This document shows, one piece after another, positions 22,759 to 32,218 of a DNA stretch of 64,000 bases. Made by a program: the position numbers and the translations under genes. Source of the stretch: Cerrena zonata (Eukaryota > Basidiomycota > Agaricomycetes > Polyporales > Cerrenaceae); the NCBI GenBank assembly GCA_038087015.1, contig JASBNA010000113.1, positions 1 through 64,000 on the forward strand, given 5' to 3'. The notes below the pieces were generated by a model. That model did not search any database. It had not been told where the DNA came from and saw only the letters and a program-made list of their open reading frames with translations. The first letter of the stretch is position 1, and each line of letters begins with the position of its first letter.

Positions 22759-23538
22759 CTACTTATTGAAGGAAAGAGGAGGGGTGGGCACTCTTTCTCC
22801 TTCTCTTTCACGATTCAGACTTAATGCAATCACTTTACCTTGTAATTCTAGAGTATAATCTCTTAGTTGTAAGTTTTCTGCTCTTAATTCTTCAATGGTT
22901 TCTTTCAAATGAACAACTTCTCTTGCAGTAGCTTCTAAATCCTTGACGTATTTATCTTTTCTTTGTCTGAATGCTTTTTGAGCATTTCTATTTTGCGCAG
23001 CTCTTTTGGTCCCCGATATTGGTCTCCCATTATGACTTAATTCACCTTCTTCGCTCGAATGATGACGTATAGGCCCTCCAGTAGACCCGCTTCTTTCCTT
23101 TAACCTGCTGGCATCGGCAGCTGCTGCAGCAGCTACTGCTGCCACTGCTTTTGCATCGGTTTGTTCCTCGTGGGGGTGCTGATGCTGGTGTTGATGCTGC
23201 TGCTGGTGTTGTTGTTGTTGTTGTTGATGCTGTTGCTGATGCTGCTGCTGCTGTTGTTGACGCTGTTGTTCGTCTTCATGTTCTCGCTCCTTTTCTCTTT
23301 CTCTCTGCTGCTGTTGATGTGCCTGTTGAATGTGTGCTGCAAACTGTGCTGCTTCTTCTTCAACATCATGTTCTTGGTGCTTGGTGCTCCGGTTGGCATT
23401 GGCCACCGCGGCGGCCGTCACATCCTCTACCGTAGGGAAGTCCGGGTCCTGGTGTCTCGCAAACGTCGGGTCAATGTGCTCTTCATTATTGGCATTTTCA
23501 TCCTTCCACTGATTAAAGTTATTCATTCTTGCAACCAC
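22759..23538 (-). CDS. bZIP transcription factor with poly-Gln/His tract
   Basis: 259 residues. A basic region GTKRAAQNRNAQKAFRQRK and leucine-zipper heptads (DLEATAREVVHLKETIEEL, then LQLRDYTLELQGKV) sit near the C-terminus, at about residues 175-245. The RxxxQNRxAQxAFRxRK pattern is the fungal Yap/Pap1-type bZIP signature and resembles Candida FCR3-type factors. Before it lies a long Gln/His/Glu-rich region coded by CAG/CAA/CAT repeats, prone to length change, and an Ala-rich stretch. There is no Yap1-style Cys-rich redox domain. ATGs at codons 1 and 5 are both possible. Confidence 0.85.
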   Translation of the reverse strand: MVARMNNFNQWKDENANNEEHIDPTFARHQDPDFPTVEDVTAAAVANANRSTKHQEHDVEEEAAQFAAHIQQAHQQQQREREKEREHEDEQQRQQQQQQHQQQHQQQQQQHQQQHQHQHQHPHEEQTDAKAVAAVAAAAAADASRLKERSGSTGGPIRHHSSEEGELSHNGRPISGTKRAAQNRNAQKAFRQRKDKYVKDLEATAREVVHLKETIEELRAENLQLRDYTLELQGKVIALSLNREREGERVPTPPLSFNK

Positions 23539-23761
23539 TAGCTGTACTTGAATTATGTAATTTTGGTGCTTTTCTTACAAATCAACGGTTTGTTTTTTAA
23601 TGAAAAAAAAAACAAAAAAACAGAAAAAAAAAAAGAGGTTGACACACTACCATCACGTGACAGAAAAACACCCATGCACCAGAACGACTTTTTGTGAAAC
23701 CGATTAAATCCCTTAAAGATAAACTCCAAGAGACCTTAGTAGGGGTTGAAAACGATCAACC
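23539..23761. promoter_or_regulatory. Divergent promoter with E-box and Rap1-like site
   Basis: The short divergent region between the bZIP gene and the downstream unknown gene has TCACGTGA at 23653-23660 and ACACCCATGCA at 23668-23678. The second is one change from the Rap1 consensus. Poly-A tracts flank them. Confidence 0.45.
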
Positions 23762-24355
23762 ATGTTGAACAGCCCCCGGTATGCATTGAGTACGCGTAAG
23801 ACGAGTAATTTTTTCCCCAGTGAGTCCAGCGGCCAGAGCTTGAATCAGATCATTGATATAAACTCTGATTTATTGAGCAGTCAGCTTGATAAATTATCGA
23901 TTGATAAGCCGTTTAGATCAATATGGAGTCAATCGGAGTTTGATAGACCCATGGTTCCGAAGTTCAACATCTACTCGGAGAAAGTGAATAATCCAACGTT
24001 TATACCAAAGAGTAATTTAAGTAAAGAAATTGAAACGAAATTGGGGAAGATTCAGATCAAACTACCTAATTCAAATCAAAAAATCAAAAAATTAGGTAAT
24101 AAACGGTTACTTAATCACTTGGATGATTCGTTTATTAACTATGGTGAAAATTATGTTTCCACTTTTTACAAACGGAATAAAAATCGATACATGTTTATAA
24201 AAGAAAACACAACTAGTTTAAAAGTGAATTCGGTTGGCTCAAAATCTTGGGTTGTGATAAAGTTGAGGTTGAATAACAAATTAGTGAAGAAAAAGCTAAA
24301 AGTTGATATTAACCAACTTCCAGTTTGGAACCCAATCCAAAAAAAGCAAAAGTAA
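23762..24355 (+). CDS. Basic protein of unknown function
   Basis: 197 residues, basic overall, with a Lys-rich C-terminal quarter (KLRLNNKLVKKKLKVDIN, then NPIQKKQK). A middle motif SIWSQSEFDRPMVPKFNIY looks conserved in character. No signal peptide, membrane segment or known domain is seen. Regular codon use and a clean start 84 bp after a Rap1-like site support a real gene. Its role is unknown. Confidence 0.6.
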   Translation: MLNSPRYALSTRKTSNFFPSESSGQSLNQIIDINSDLLSSQLDKLSIDKPFRSIWSQSEFDRPMVPKFNIYSEKVNNPTFIPKSNLSKEIETKLGKIQIKLPNSNQKIKKLGNKRLLNHLDDSFINYGENYVSTFYKRNKNRYMFIKENTTSLKVNSVGSKSWVVIKLRLNNKLVKKKLKVDINQLPVWNPIQKKQK

Positions 24356-25041
24356 ATACATGATTGTTAAAACTTATCATCACCAGGTTAATCTGGGGAA
24401 ATGAAAAGACTAGCATTCAAGTTGATGCTGAACTTGCAAAGGCACTTATGATTTAGTGTAGACATGAATATTATAGAAAATCTACCACACTAATAGACTT
24501 TATGATGAACTTATATTGTTCAAGACTAATTGAATACACTTGGTTATGCTCATATGGATACGGAATTGAAACATGGACAATCAAGTACATTTCGTGGTAT
24601 TATAACTAATGCTGAAGCTCATACAAGAATGGACAGTACATAATACGAAGAAAACTGCTGATGTAGAAGTTAGTATGCATACAGACGTGTAATACGAGTA
24701 TATTCTTAACAAGTTTATTTTGCAGCCTGAGCATACCGTTTGTCACCTTGAGCGAATTGCTATAGACTCTCGTTGCAACAATTATGTTCCCAAATATGGG
24801 CTTAAAAGTTCCGAAATTCGATGAATACTGGGAAGAACAGATGTTCTGATGTAGACTCAAATATCTTTAGTGAATGATTATTTATTCCAGCGTGCATGTA
24901 GCATATTAGATCTTTCCATATACTTAGGAGAGCTTTCGTAGAAGGTAGAGCGTATGGTGGGTGCAATACTTTGTAAATATCAAAGAACGTAGTCTGAAAA
25001 GAAAAACGTTACTGACCAACCATCTAATGCAACCTCTAGAT
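24356..25041. other. Gene-free region with decayed fragments and a duplicated 60-bp block
   Basis: Short protein-like fragments broken by stops occur on both strands. Bases 24947-25008 match 27273-27332 at roughly 80 percent identity. A 19-nt string at 25015-25033 recurs exactly at 28019-28037. This looks like rearranged, decaying DNA. Confidence 0.5.
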
Positions 25042-25659
25042 AGTGATGAAGTTGATTTCTTATCCAAGGCAGCTGGCTGTTAACCAATTGCTAATATTGA
25101 TAGATTCACTGAAGATGGATTAGGTTCTGCCGATTTCATTGAAGAAATTGAATCTTCCGGCTCTAAAATTGTTAAAATCACCGGTGTTAATCCAAAAAAT
25201 ATTAAATCAACTGTTTCAGTCATAATTAGAGGTGCCAATAAGTTGAATTTGGAAACTGAAAGATCTATTCATGATGCTTTATGTGTCATTAGAGGTCTTA
25301 TTAAGGATAAAGCTTTAATTGCTGGTGGTGGTGCTCCAGAAATAGACCTGTTTAATGAAAGAAGCTAATAAAAAATCAGGTGTTGAACAATTTGTTTATC
25401 AAGAGTTGCCCAAGCGTTAGAAGTTATCCCAGCTACTTTAGCTGAAAACGCTGGTTCAGGTCCAATTAATGCAGTTACTTATTGAAGAAATAGACAAGAA
25501 AACGGTGAACAAAATGCTGGTACCTCTGTAAGAAGATCTGGCACTTCAAATCTTCAACATGTCTTACAACCAGTTTTAGTTAGTATTTCATCAATCACTT
25601 TGGCTTCTGAATGTGTTGAATCAATCTTACGTATTGATGATATCACTTTTGGTCGTTAA
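25042..25659 (+). pseudogene. CCT4: 5'-truncated CCT4 (chaperonin TCP-1 delta) pseudogene
   Basis: The sequence encodes the C-terminal 200 or so residues of the cytosolic chaperonin subunit Cct4 (normally about 530). Clear matches are [83 protein letters not shown] and SGTSNLQHVLQPVLVSISSI, with the final ESILRIDDITFGR. It has an in-frame TAA after KAAGC (25081), several frame changes between 25340 and 25500, and no 5' two-thirds. CCT4 is essential, so a functional copy must lie elsewhere. This one is a truncated duplicate or retrocopy. Confidence 0.9.
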
Positions 25660-25724
25660 TTCTTTTTGTATACACTATTCATTTCAACTCCTCCCATATA
25701 CCATTTAATACATAAATCTATATA

Positions 25725-26888
25725 TTATTCTTTCGTTAACTGTTTAATTTTTCTCTTTATTAATTTATTAGGGTTCAAAGTGAAAAAACATTTCTTATCT
25801 ATATTAGCACTTTCTTCCTTAGTGGTTTCAGGTATTTGCTTTGATATCTTTACACATTTTCTAATTGTCCTAATGATAAGCTCATATTGTTCTCTTTGCG
25901 TTTTTTTAGAATCATCTTCTTCCTTAGCCTCCTTCTTTTCATCACCTTCTTCTTCTTCTTTAATTGGTTCTAGCTTCTGTTCTTCTTTGTCCGATAAAAA
26001 TTTTCTCTTCAAATATTTCTCGGTTATACGTTTATCAACGTCATACATGGCTGCTAATGCTATTTGTGGTGGTGTGAATAAAAAAGTGGCATCACTGAGT
26101 ATCCCATACTTAGTCAACCATTGTTTGGCCTTATCATATAAGCTCCCTAATGTATCTATATTAACATCATACATCACTGGATCTGGATGTAACAAAATTG
26201 CTTGAAAATCTAAAAAAAAACCATATAACGGCCTAAATGCATGATGAACAAATAATGTGAACTTTAGTGATTGTAATATTATGAATTCAAGATCAAGTAT
26301 ATCCTTTGGTTCAACTTTTGGAATTAATTTACAAAATGATTCAATTGATATAAAGTAATTTTCTGACTTGGCAGCTAAAAATAAAACAGTATATAAAACA
26401 TGTTTTGGGTGGTATTGCATAGCAGAATTAACCAAGTAAAACCTCTTGAAAAATGACATGGCTGTTGCCTTTACTTGTGTAGGCATATTGAAAAAATTTC
26501 CTGTTACTAGTATTGAATTGCAATAGTATTGCAAATATTTCACCTCTTCTTCCTCTGTTAATAATGCTAGCATCTTGTCGGCTGTGAATTCATTCTGCTG
26601 TTTTTCAAACAATTCTGGATTCTCATTTGCTGCTTTACTTCTAGCTTCCTCGTATTTTTTAAGTGCTTGTGCCCTTCCTCCTTCATTGGTCTGTATTTTA
26701 GTTTCCTTCAACGATTCTACTGTATAAGACCACATGCGATATTGACTGGATCTTCGGTACAAATCATCCGTCGACACTCTTGGCTTCGTCTTCACAGGCT
26801 CTTCTGTTTCTATATCATTTTCCTTCTTCACTTCTGGATCTGGCATTGTATAATAACTTGGTATTGGAAGAGTAGTTTGTATAGTCAA
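25725..26888 (-). CDS. CCL1: Cyclin H homolog, TFIIH kinase cyclin Ccl1
   Basis: 387 residues. It matches the cyclin H layout: an N-terminal helix with YRRSSQYRMWSYTVESL, cyclin box 1 (EEEEVKYLQYYCNSILVTGN, then VKATAMSFFKRFYL), then VLFLAAKSEN and cyclin box 2 around LEFIILQSLKFTLFVHHAFR. The Lys/Glu-rich insert is at about residues 305-330. Ccl1 pairs with the Kin28 kinase and Tfb3 in TFIIK, which phosphorylates the RNA polymerase II C-terminal domain. It is full length and intact, inside an otherwise rearranged neighbourhood. Confidence 0.9.
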   Translation of the reverse strand: MTIQTTLPIPSYYTMPDPEVKKENDIETEEPVKTKPRVSTDDLYRRSSQYRMWSYTVESLKETKIQTNEGGRAQALKKYEEARSKAANENPELFEKQQNEFTADKMLALLTEEEEVKYLQYYCNSILVTGNFFNMPTQVKATAMSFFKRFYLVNSAMQYHPKHVLYTVLFLAAKSENYFISIESFCKLIPKVEPKDILDLEFIILQSLKFTLFVHHAFRPLYGFFLDFQAILLHPDPVMYDVNIDTLGSLYDKAKQWLTKYGILSDATFLFTPPQIALAAMYDVDKRITEKYLKRKFLSDKEEQKLEPIKEEEEGDEKKEAKEEDDSKKTQREQYELIIRTIRKCVKISKQIPETTKEESANIDKKCFFTLNPNKLIKRKIKQLTKE

Positions 26889-27058
26889 AAGAAAAATTGA
26901 AAAATAGAAAAAAATTGAGTACTAAATATTTATCGCACATAAATGGCTTCTTGATAAAGTAGTATACATTGATAGAATCTGAAATACATAATTCTATATA
27001 AATTAAACCAATGTGACTGATGTTGATAAACCTTCTTAATAGCAGTCTTTTCACTTTC

Positions 27059-27332
27059 CTATGGACCTCTTTTTTTCACTTCATAGACTTGTCTGACAGA
27101 CTTTAGTTTCTTCATACTTTCTCTTTTCAATTCTGGCATTTCTGTCAATACTCTTTCTATTACAGAAAGTCCTTTTCTTTAGGAGTCGGAAGCTTTGCCC
27201 TCGTTCTCCAATGAGTCTTGGAATTCGGTCAATTTACCTTCTTTAGCAGCTTAAACTGCAAGTTCGTTACGCAGAGCATATTTTGGCTGCAATACTTTAT
27301 AAATACCAAAGAACGTAAACTGAAAAAAAAAC
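27059..27332 (-). pseudogene. Small protein pseudogene with two stop codons
   Basis: On the minus strand one frame reads FFGIYKVLQPKYALRNELAV, a TAA stop, AAKEGKLTEFQDSLENEGKA, a second TAA near 27180, then a charged tail (SVIERVLTEMPELKRE, then QVYEVKKRGP) and a TAG. The frame is uninterrupted except for the two nonsense codons, each one base from Lys or Gln. Upstream, T(9)CAG resembles a 3' splice site, so a lost first exon is possible. The N-terminal 20 codons are duplicated, in diverged form, at 24947-25008. The family is not recognised; the charged helical character suggests a small mitochondrial protein. Confidence 0.45.
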
Positions 27333-27351
27333 TTCTTTATCGAACTAGAAG

Positions 27352-27657
27352 ATGTCTACTCGTGAAACATATGATACTTATTTGGAGGAAATGATGGCCA
27401 AAACGCTAGGAATTACGGTGACACGAGAATCATGGAAAAGAATGTCCCCATTTGAACGGTATCAAACGGTGGCAGATAGCATGCCTGAGAAAGAGGTCCA
27501 ACGACTTTTGGCTAATGTCAGTGGACGATATTTTTCAATTCCGTTGGGAGGAGACGTTGGTAAACCGGAGACCATCGCCCGAAAGAGATTCCATAAATGT
27601 GACGACCACTTCCCCGATGCTAACAGGGGTACTGTTCTCCGTTCAGATAATCTTTAG
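27352..27657 (+). CDS. Small hypothetical protein
   Basis: 101 residues starting MSTRETYDTYLEEMMAKTLG. The first 60 residues look like a compact helical domain (VTRESWKRMSPFERYQTVAD, then MPEKEVQRLLANVSG). The rest is less regular. No family is recognised. The ATG follows a TATA-like CTTTATAAATA in the duplicated segment on the opposite strand of the small pseudogene. Its position in a rearranged island leaves open a fragment of a larger gene. Confidence 0.4.
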   Translation: MSTRETYDTYLEEMMAKTLGITVTRESWKRMSPFERYQTVADSMPEKEVQRLLANVSGRYFSIPLGGDVGKPETIARKRFHKCDDHFPDANRGTVLRSDNL

Positions 27658-28297
27658 CTTAAGAGTTCAACTCATTTCTTGATAGGCTGACATTTTGCAT
27701 TACTTAGCAAATAGCGCAAGAATATAGTACAGTCTAGTCAGCAAAGCCAGCCATATGCCATATACGTACGCCAATTACTCAACTTATCAAGTAACGAGCA
27801 GCTGAATAGTAGAAACAGTATAACGTATAGCGCAACAGTATAACATAACAGTATAACATAACAGTATAACAGTATAACATAACAGTATAACATAACAGTA
27901 TAACATAACAGTATAACATAACAGTATAACAGTGACTGCAAAAGGATGTACGGATGTTCATTTTACTGGTGTACCGGTGTCAAAATTGAGATGTTCTCAT
28001 TGGTTAACAGCCACTAGTACCAACCATCTAATGCAACGTCTTGCAGTACAACACCCACCCAGTGGAATGGTGCTACCAGACGTGTAATGGAGTGTTTGGG
28101 TAGCCATCGAACCATCGGGTCGACAAAAGGCAGGTGGGGGTCGCGTGTACGGAGGTTTTGCTGGGACAAGGGTTGAGGTGGTACGACTTTCTTATTATAC
28201 AAAAAAGTTCATTGGTTTTTCTCTCAAATTTTTAATTTTTTTTTTTTTTCATTTCCAGGTCAATAACATCTTCTTTTAATTCCAGATATATAGCATA
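27658..28297. promoter_or_regulatory. COX6 upstream region: satellite, Rap1-like site, 19-nt repeat
   Basis: The region holds an AACAGTATAACAT-type tandem array (27815-27932), TGTACGGATGT at 27947-27957 (Rap1/telomere-like), a nearby TGTACCGGTGT, the 19-nt string shared with 25015-25033, and a T-run before the COX6 leader. No gene is seen. Confidence 0.55.
27815..27932. repeat. Tandem array of ACAGTATAACATA-type units
   Basis: About nine near-identical copies of a 13-nt unit (AACAGTATAACAT), some shortened to 8 nt (CAGTATAA). The unit is not a multiple of three and no gene spans it. Confidence 0.85.
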
Positions 28298-28791
28298 ATG
28301 TTTACTAATACCATTCGTTCTGCTCTTAGAGCAAGAGTTGTTCCAACTCCAAGAATCGCCAATGTGATGAGAAGCCCAATGATCAGAAGTTTCCCAAACC
28401 AAGTTAGATTATACTCTGATCATCACGAAGAAACTTTTGAAGAATTCACTGCTAGGTATGTTAAAAATTTGATAATTAAGAATAAAGAAAGATACTAACG
28501 AGATATAGATACGAACAAGAATTTGAAGAAGCTTATGATTTATTCGAAGTTCAAAGAATTTTAAATAACTGTTTTTCTTATGATTTAGTTCCAGCACCAA
28601 TTGTTATTGAAAAAGCTTTACAAGCATGTAGAAGAGTCAATGATTATCCAACTGCAGTTAGAACTTTTGAAGCTTTAAGACACAAGGTTGAAACCAATCA
28701 ACAATATGAAGCTTACTTGGAAGAATTGAAAGATATTAGACAAGAATTAGGTATTGATTTGAAAGAAGATTTATACGCTGATGAAGCTTAA
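28298..28791 (+). CDS. COX6: Cytochrome c oxidase subunit VI (COX6) with a 53-nt intron
   Basis: Joining 28298-28455 and 28509-28791 gives 146 residues. The mitochondrial presequence (MFTNTIRSALRARVVPTPR) is followed by DHHEETFEEFTARYEQEFEE, split by the intron inside the AG|A arginine codon. Then come FEVQRILNNCFSYDLVPAPI and VRTFEALRHKVETNQQYEAY, near-identical in layout to yeast Cox6. The subunit sits on the matrix side of complex IV. The intron has GTATGT, a perfect TACTAAC branch site (28493-28499) and a close ATATAG acceptor. S. cerevisiae COX6 lacks it. Without splicing the frame stops at 28498. Confidence 0.95.
28456..28508 (+). other. Spliceosomal intron in COX6
   Basis: 53 nt with canonical GTATGT donor, TACTAAC branch point and ATATAG acceptor only 9 nt after the branch. 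It interrupts an arginine codon after two bases. Confidence 0.95.
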
Positions 28792-28869
28792 ATAAAAGAA
28801 AGAAAGAACCAAAAAATTTATATATTCTAGATGAAATTTATATAATTGTCAAATGAATAACGACATTTA

Positions 28870-31140
28870 TTATGATTTTTCTGTAATCATTTTTAAACTA
28901 TCAATTGAAATTTGTTTAAATTCATCATTTTTATGAATTAATTTAGCTATATTTGTTATTAATTGATTATTTGTTTGAAAAATTTTTAAATATTCTTGAT
29001 TATAAGAAATTGTAATTAAATTATTAAGTAAATATGATAATCTTATCATTAATTCATCATCATTAAATTGATTTTGTATCACTTGATTTATAACTTTAAT
29101 CAATTCATTAATAATTTCCAGTTTATTCATTATTTGATAACAAATAAATTGATAGTCTTGTGTAGAATTAACCAATAAATTACTGATTGCTATTTGTAAT
29201 CTATTATTAGTTGAATTTAATAACTTGATCATTATTAAACATCTTTTCAATACTTCTTTCTTATCAAAATTGAAAAATTTGGCCAACATTATTGGTTCAT
29301 CAATTAAATTTGCAATTAATTCCCATGAACATCTTTGTAAATCTTCATTATTATCAATGATAAAATTATCTAAATATTGGTCAAATGTCTTATTAATAAT
29401 ATATTTTTTCAATTCTTGATCATTGATGGCTGATATATTAGTTAAGGCCATTAACGTTTCAAACTTATCCAATGATGTTATATCATATAGATACTCTTCA
29501 TTGAAATTTTTATTAATATTTGGTCCTAATAATTCAATTAAAAATGGTATACATGTTTTAATATCATATTTTTTAAATCCTAATTTTGGATTTATAGATA
29601 TAAGGATTCTTGATAATGATCTTATTGAATTTAATCGAATCTCATTCTCTTTAATTGGACTTGTTTCTCCATTTTTAATTTTGCTGTGTTGTATCATATA
29701 ATCAATGAGTATATTAATGGCTCCTTGCTCTACCATCTTAACTTTAACTTGTTTAGATTGGTTAAACAGTATATTATAAATAATATTAATAAACTGACTC
29801 ATTATATTAGAATTCTTAACTTTCAAACTTGAAATTACTGATATAATATTTTGTTCATTTAACGATTCATTAAATGAATTTATCTCAGCGGGATCTTCTT
29901 TAAATTGTTGTTTCTCCCCACTCGGTTGACTATAATTTTTTAAATAATCAATGGTTTTATGATCTTGACTCTTATTATTATCTTTAAATTGACTTAAGTT
30001 AACAAATATTACTAAAATCCCATACACTATTTGACTCTCATTCAATGTAGGTAATACTCCAATCAATTGTTCAATTATACTTTGCTCACTTCTTAAACTC
30101 TTCTTGACCTTATGATTAATGGTTAAATATGCTAAAGATTCAATAATATACGTTAAAAGCTCGTCTTTATCAAGGTTATCAGTCTTATTAAAATAGTCAA
30201 CTAGTCTCGAGTATAAATCTTCAATAGAACAAACTTTTTTCTTATCCAACTGAATGAAATTCCATAATTTAATCGTGGCCAACACCGATAAGTATTTGAT
30301 CTTATCATTTAAGGAGTTTTCGATAGCAAATGAAAGTAAATCTAAATAATGTTCAACATTGAATGAACGACATTTATCATCAATACACGAAGAGCAAACC
30401 AATCTCAAGGTTTCCACAATTATCATTTCATTTCTATTTTCCACTCTGATTTTTTCAAGGATAATTTTTTTCATCTTTTCAGTGGTATAAATTTGATTTA
30501 TTATAGGGGTTATCGGAAACAAACATTCTAAAACTTTAACCAAGTTTAAATATTTCTTATTGGCAATGTTCAAGTGGATATCCTCGTCAACCAAGATCTC
30601 CAAATAGTCCTTAATTTGCTCATTTGACTCAGATTCATTTTTTTGTAAAAAGTTAATCACTATAAGTAAAATTAATGAATTTATCTCATCATTTTTCACA
30701 TTTATTAGCCCCAATAAGATACTCAAGTGATGAGGATTGATCAATTCCAACTTTGTAACTAAATTGAAGTAAATTTTCAAGTAGCAAATGGTGGATTCGT
30801 CATTCAGTGACTCTTTCAAGAACCTCAGATTAACCTTCAACATCTCAAAACCCAAACGATTATTATCACGAACGTAATAGTGGAGAACATTGGAAAGAAC
30901 CTTGATACCATCTTTATCCAATAGACCAATTCCATAAAGAAAAGCAGCATTATCTTCTTCCAACAAATCAAATAAGATCTTAGCACTGATATGGTTATCA
31001 GAACATTTGACTAGCGTTTCCACAACATTTGGAGTGATCAATTCCTTTGAATGGTTAATATTAAACACCCGGAGCGCTTCGTCAACTTGGCTATCCGATA
31101 TATGGAGCCTATCTAGCTGTTCAGCGATAGATTCTGACAT
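28870..31140 (-). CDS. SHE4: UCS-domain myosin chaperone She4
   Basis: 756 residues of almost entirely helical, armadillo-like repeats, the right size for She4 (UNC-45/CRO1/She4 family). The UCS-type C-terminal half includes LKRCLIMIKLLNSTNNRLQI and VKMVEQGAINILIDYMIQ. She4 binds the motor domains of myosins and is needed for their folding, for endocytosis, and for asymmetric mRNA transport in budding yeast. There is no TPR domain at the N-terminus, as in fungal members. The gene is intact and very AT-rich. It converges on COX6. Confidence 0.8.
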   Translation of the reverse strand: MSESIAEQLDRLHISDSQVDEALRVFNINHSKELITPNVVETLVKCSDNHISAKILFDLLEEDNAAFLYGIGLLDKDGIKVLSNVLHYYVRDNNRLGFEMLKVNLRFLKESLNDESTICYLKIYFNLVTKLELINPHHLSILLGLINVKNDEINSLILLIVINFLQKNESESNEQIKDYLEILVDEDIHLNIANKKYLNLVKVLECLFPITPIINQIYTTEKMKKIILEKIRVENRNEMIIVETLRLVCSSCIDDKCRSFNVEHYLDLLSFAIENSLNDKIKYLSVLATIKLWNFIQLDKKKVCSIEDLYSRLVDYFNKTDNLDKDELLTYIIESLAYLTINHKVKKSLRSEQSIIEQLIGVLPTLNESQIVYGILVIFVNLSQFKDNNKSQDHKTIDYLKNYSQPSGEKQQFKEDPAEINSFNESLNEQNIISVISSLKVKNSNIMSQFINIIYNILFNQSKQVKVKMVEQGAINILIDYMIQHSKIKNGETSPIKENEIRLNSIRSLSRILISINPKLGFKKYDIKTCIPFLIELLGPNINKNFNEEYLYDITSLDKFETLMALTNISAINDQELKKYIINKTFDQYLDNFIIDNNEDLQRCSWELIANLIDEPIMLAKFFNFDKKEVLKRCLIMIKLLNSTNNRLQIAISNLLVNSTQDYQFICYQIMNKLEIINELIKVINQVIQNQFNDDELMIRLSYLLNNLITISYNQEYLKIFQTNNQLITNIAKLIHKNDEFKQISIDSLKMITEKS

Positions 31141-31288
31141 TTTCTAAAGAAGTTAGTACTTTGATCTGATCCATCAGCAGAAAACCAAATTCAAAGGGAA
31201 AAAAGAAAAAAAAAAAAATAGTTGACCAACAACAACTGTTTTACTAAGCTCTTTGAACAACCACAACACCAGCTATACAAGTTAGAGG

Positions 31289-32218
31289 ATGGATACTACT
31301 ACTGTATTGGATAAATATACCCAGGATCTATCGAACCTACCGCTTGAAGTGAAGCATTTGCTTCAAGAGTTAAAGAATAAAGATATTCAATTAAGTGAGG
31401 CCAGAAAACGATACCAAACCAAAGATAACCAAATACACAAGTTTATAAGGTCAAATGGGACATTGACAAAGCATCCCAAGGAACAACAGTTGTATAATAA
31501 GATTGAGGAGGATATGGAGACGGTCTCCAAGTTACAGAAGGAGAAAATATTATTATCTAATACTGCATTATTTTTAATATCAAAACATTTGTATAATTTT
31601 GAAACTGATATTGCTAAACTTGAAAAAGATGAGTTGTTACCACCAATAGAGAGTGTGTTAGAGGTCGAGGTAGACAAAGATGATACTCCTAGTATTAGTA
31701 CTCCCAAAGTTAGTGTATCGATTGGAGAAGTTAAAAAATCGAGTGGAGTTAATGGTAGCGGGCTCAAGAGAAAGTCTATCAAGATGAACGGGTCCACTAG
31801 ACCAAACAAAAGGGCCAAGTCGGAAGAAATCGATGTCATGAATAAAAATGATGCATATAATCTTGAATCTTTGGCCATGGAGTCTAAATTCGAAAATGAT
31901 AGTCTTGGAGTTTCAATAAATGACGCTGGTATTGGTGGTGGTCCTTTGGATGCTACTGGGTCAGCAAACTCTGCATCCTTACAATTGCATAGTGGAACCA
32001 CCCCGGCAAATGGAGAGGATGCTGATAACCGATTATATTGTTTCTGTCAACGAGTTTCATTTGGCGAGATGATCGGATGTGATAACGACGACTGTAAATA
32101 TGAATGGTTCCATTGGTCTTGCGTTGGAATCAGTTCACCTCCCAAGGATGATGATATATGGTACTGTCCCGACTGTGCTCCCAAAATGGAAAAGAGAAAG
32201 AAGAAAAGAAAGACTTAA
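31289..32218 (+). CDS. YNG2: ING-family NuA4 subunit Yng2
   Basis: 309 residues. The N-terminal ING helical domain (VLDKYTQDLSNLPLEVKHLL, then IHKFIRSNGTLTKHP, then LSNTALFLISKHLYNFE) is followed by a low-complexity linker with a basic patch (RPNKRAKS). A C-terminal PHD finger reads YCFCQRVSFGEMIGCDNDDC then EWFHWSCVGI and WYCPDC. The order and wording match S. cerevisiae Yng2 closely. The PHD finger reads H3K4 methylation, and the protein anchors the Piccolo/NuA4 histone acetyltransferase. It is divergent from SHE4, with a 148-bp intergenic region. Confidence 0.92.
   Translation: MDTTTVLDKYTQDLSNLPLEVKHLLQELKNKDIQLSEARKRYQTKDNQIHKFIRSNGTLTKHPKEQQLYNKIEEDMETVSKLQKEKILLSNTALFLISKHLYNFETDIAKLEKDELLPPIESVLEVEVDKDDTPSISTPKVSVSIGEVKKSSGVNGSGLKRKSIKMNGSTRPNKRAKSEEIDVMNKNDAYNLESLAMESKFENDSLGVSINDAGIGGGPLDATGSANSASLQLHSGTTPANGEDADNRLYCFCQRVSFGEMIGCDNDDCKYEWFHWSCVGISSPPKDDDIWYCPDCAPKMEKRKKKRKT

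Noticed and set aside
23151..23541. Leucine- and valine-rich frames opposite the bZIP gene
   Set aside because: They are antisense readings of the CAG/CAA repeats that encode the poly-Gln tract.
24606..24860. 84-codon minus-strand frame
   Set aside because: It has no domain and irregular codon use, and it lies in a region of decayed fragments on both strands.
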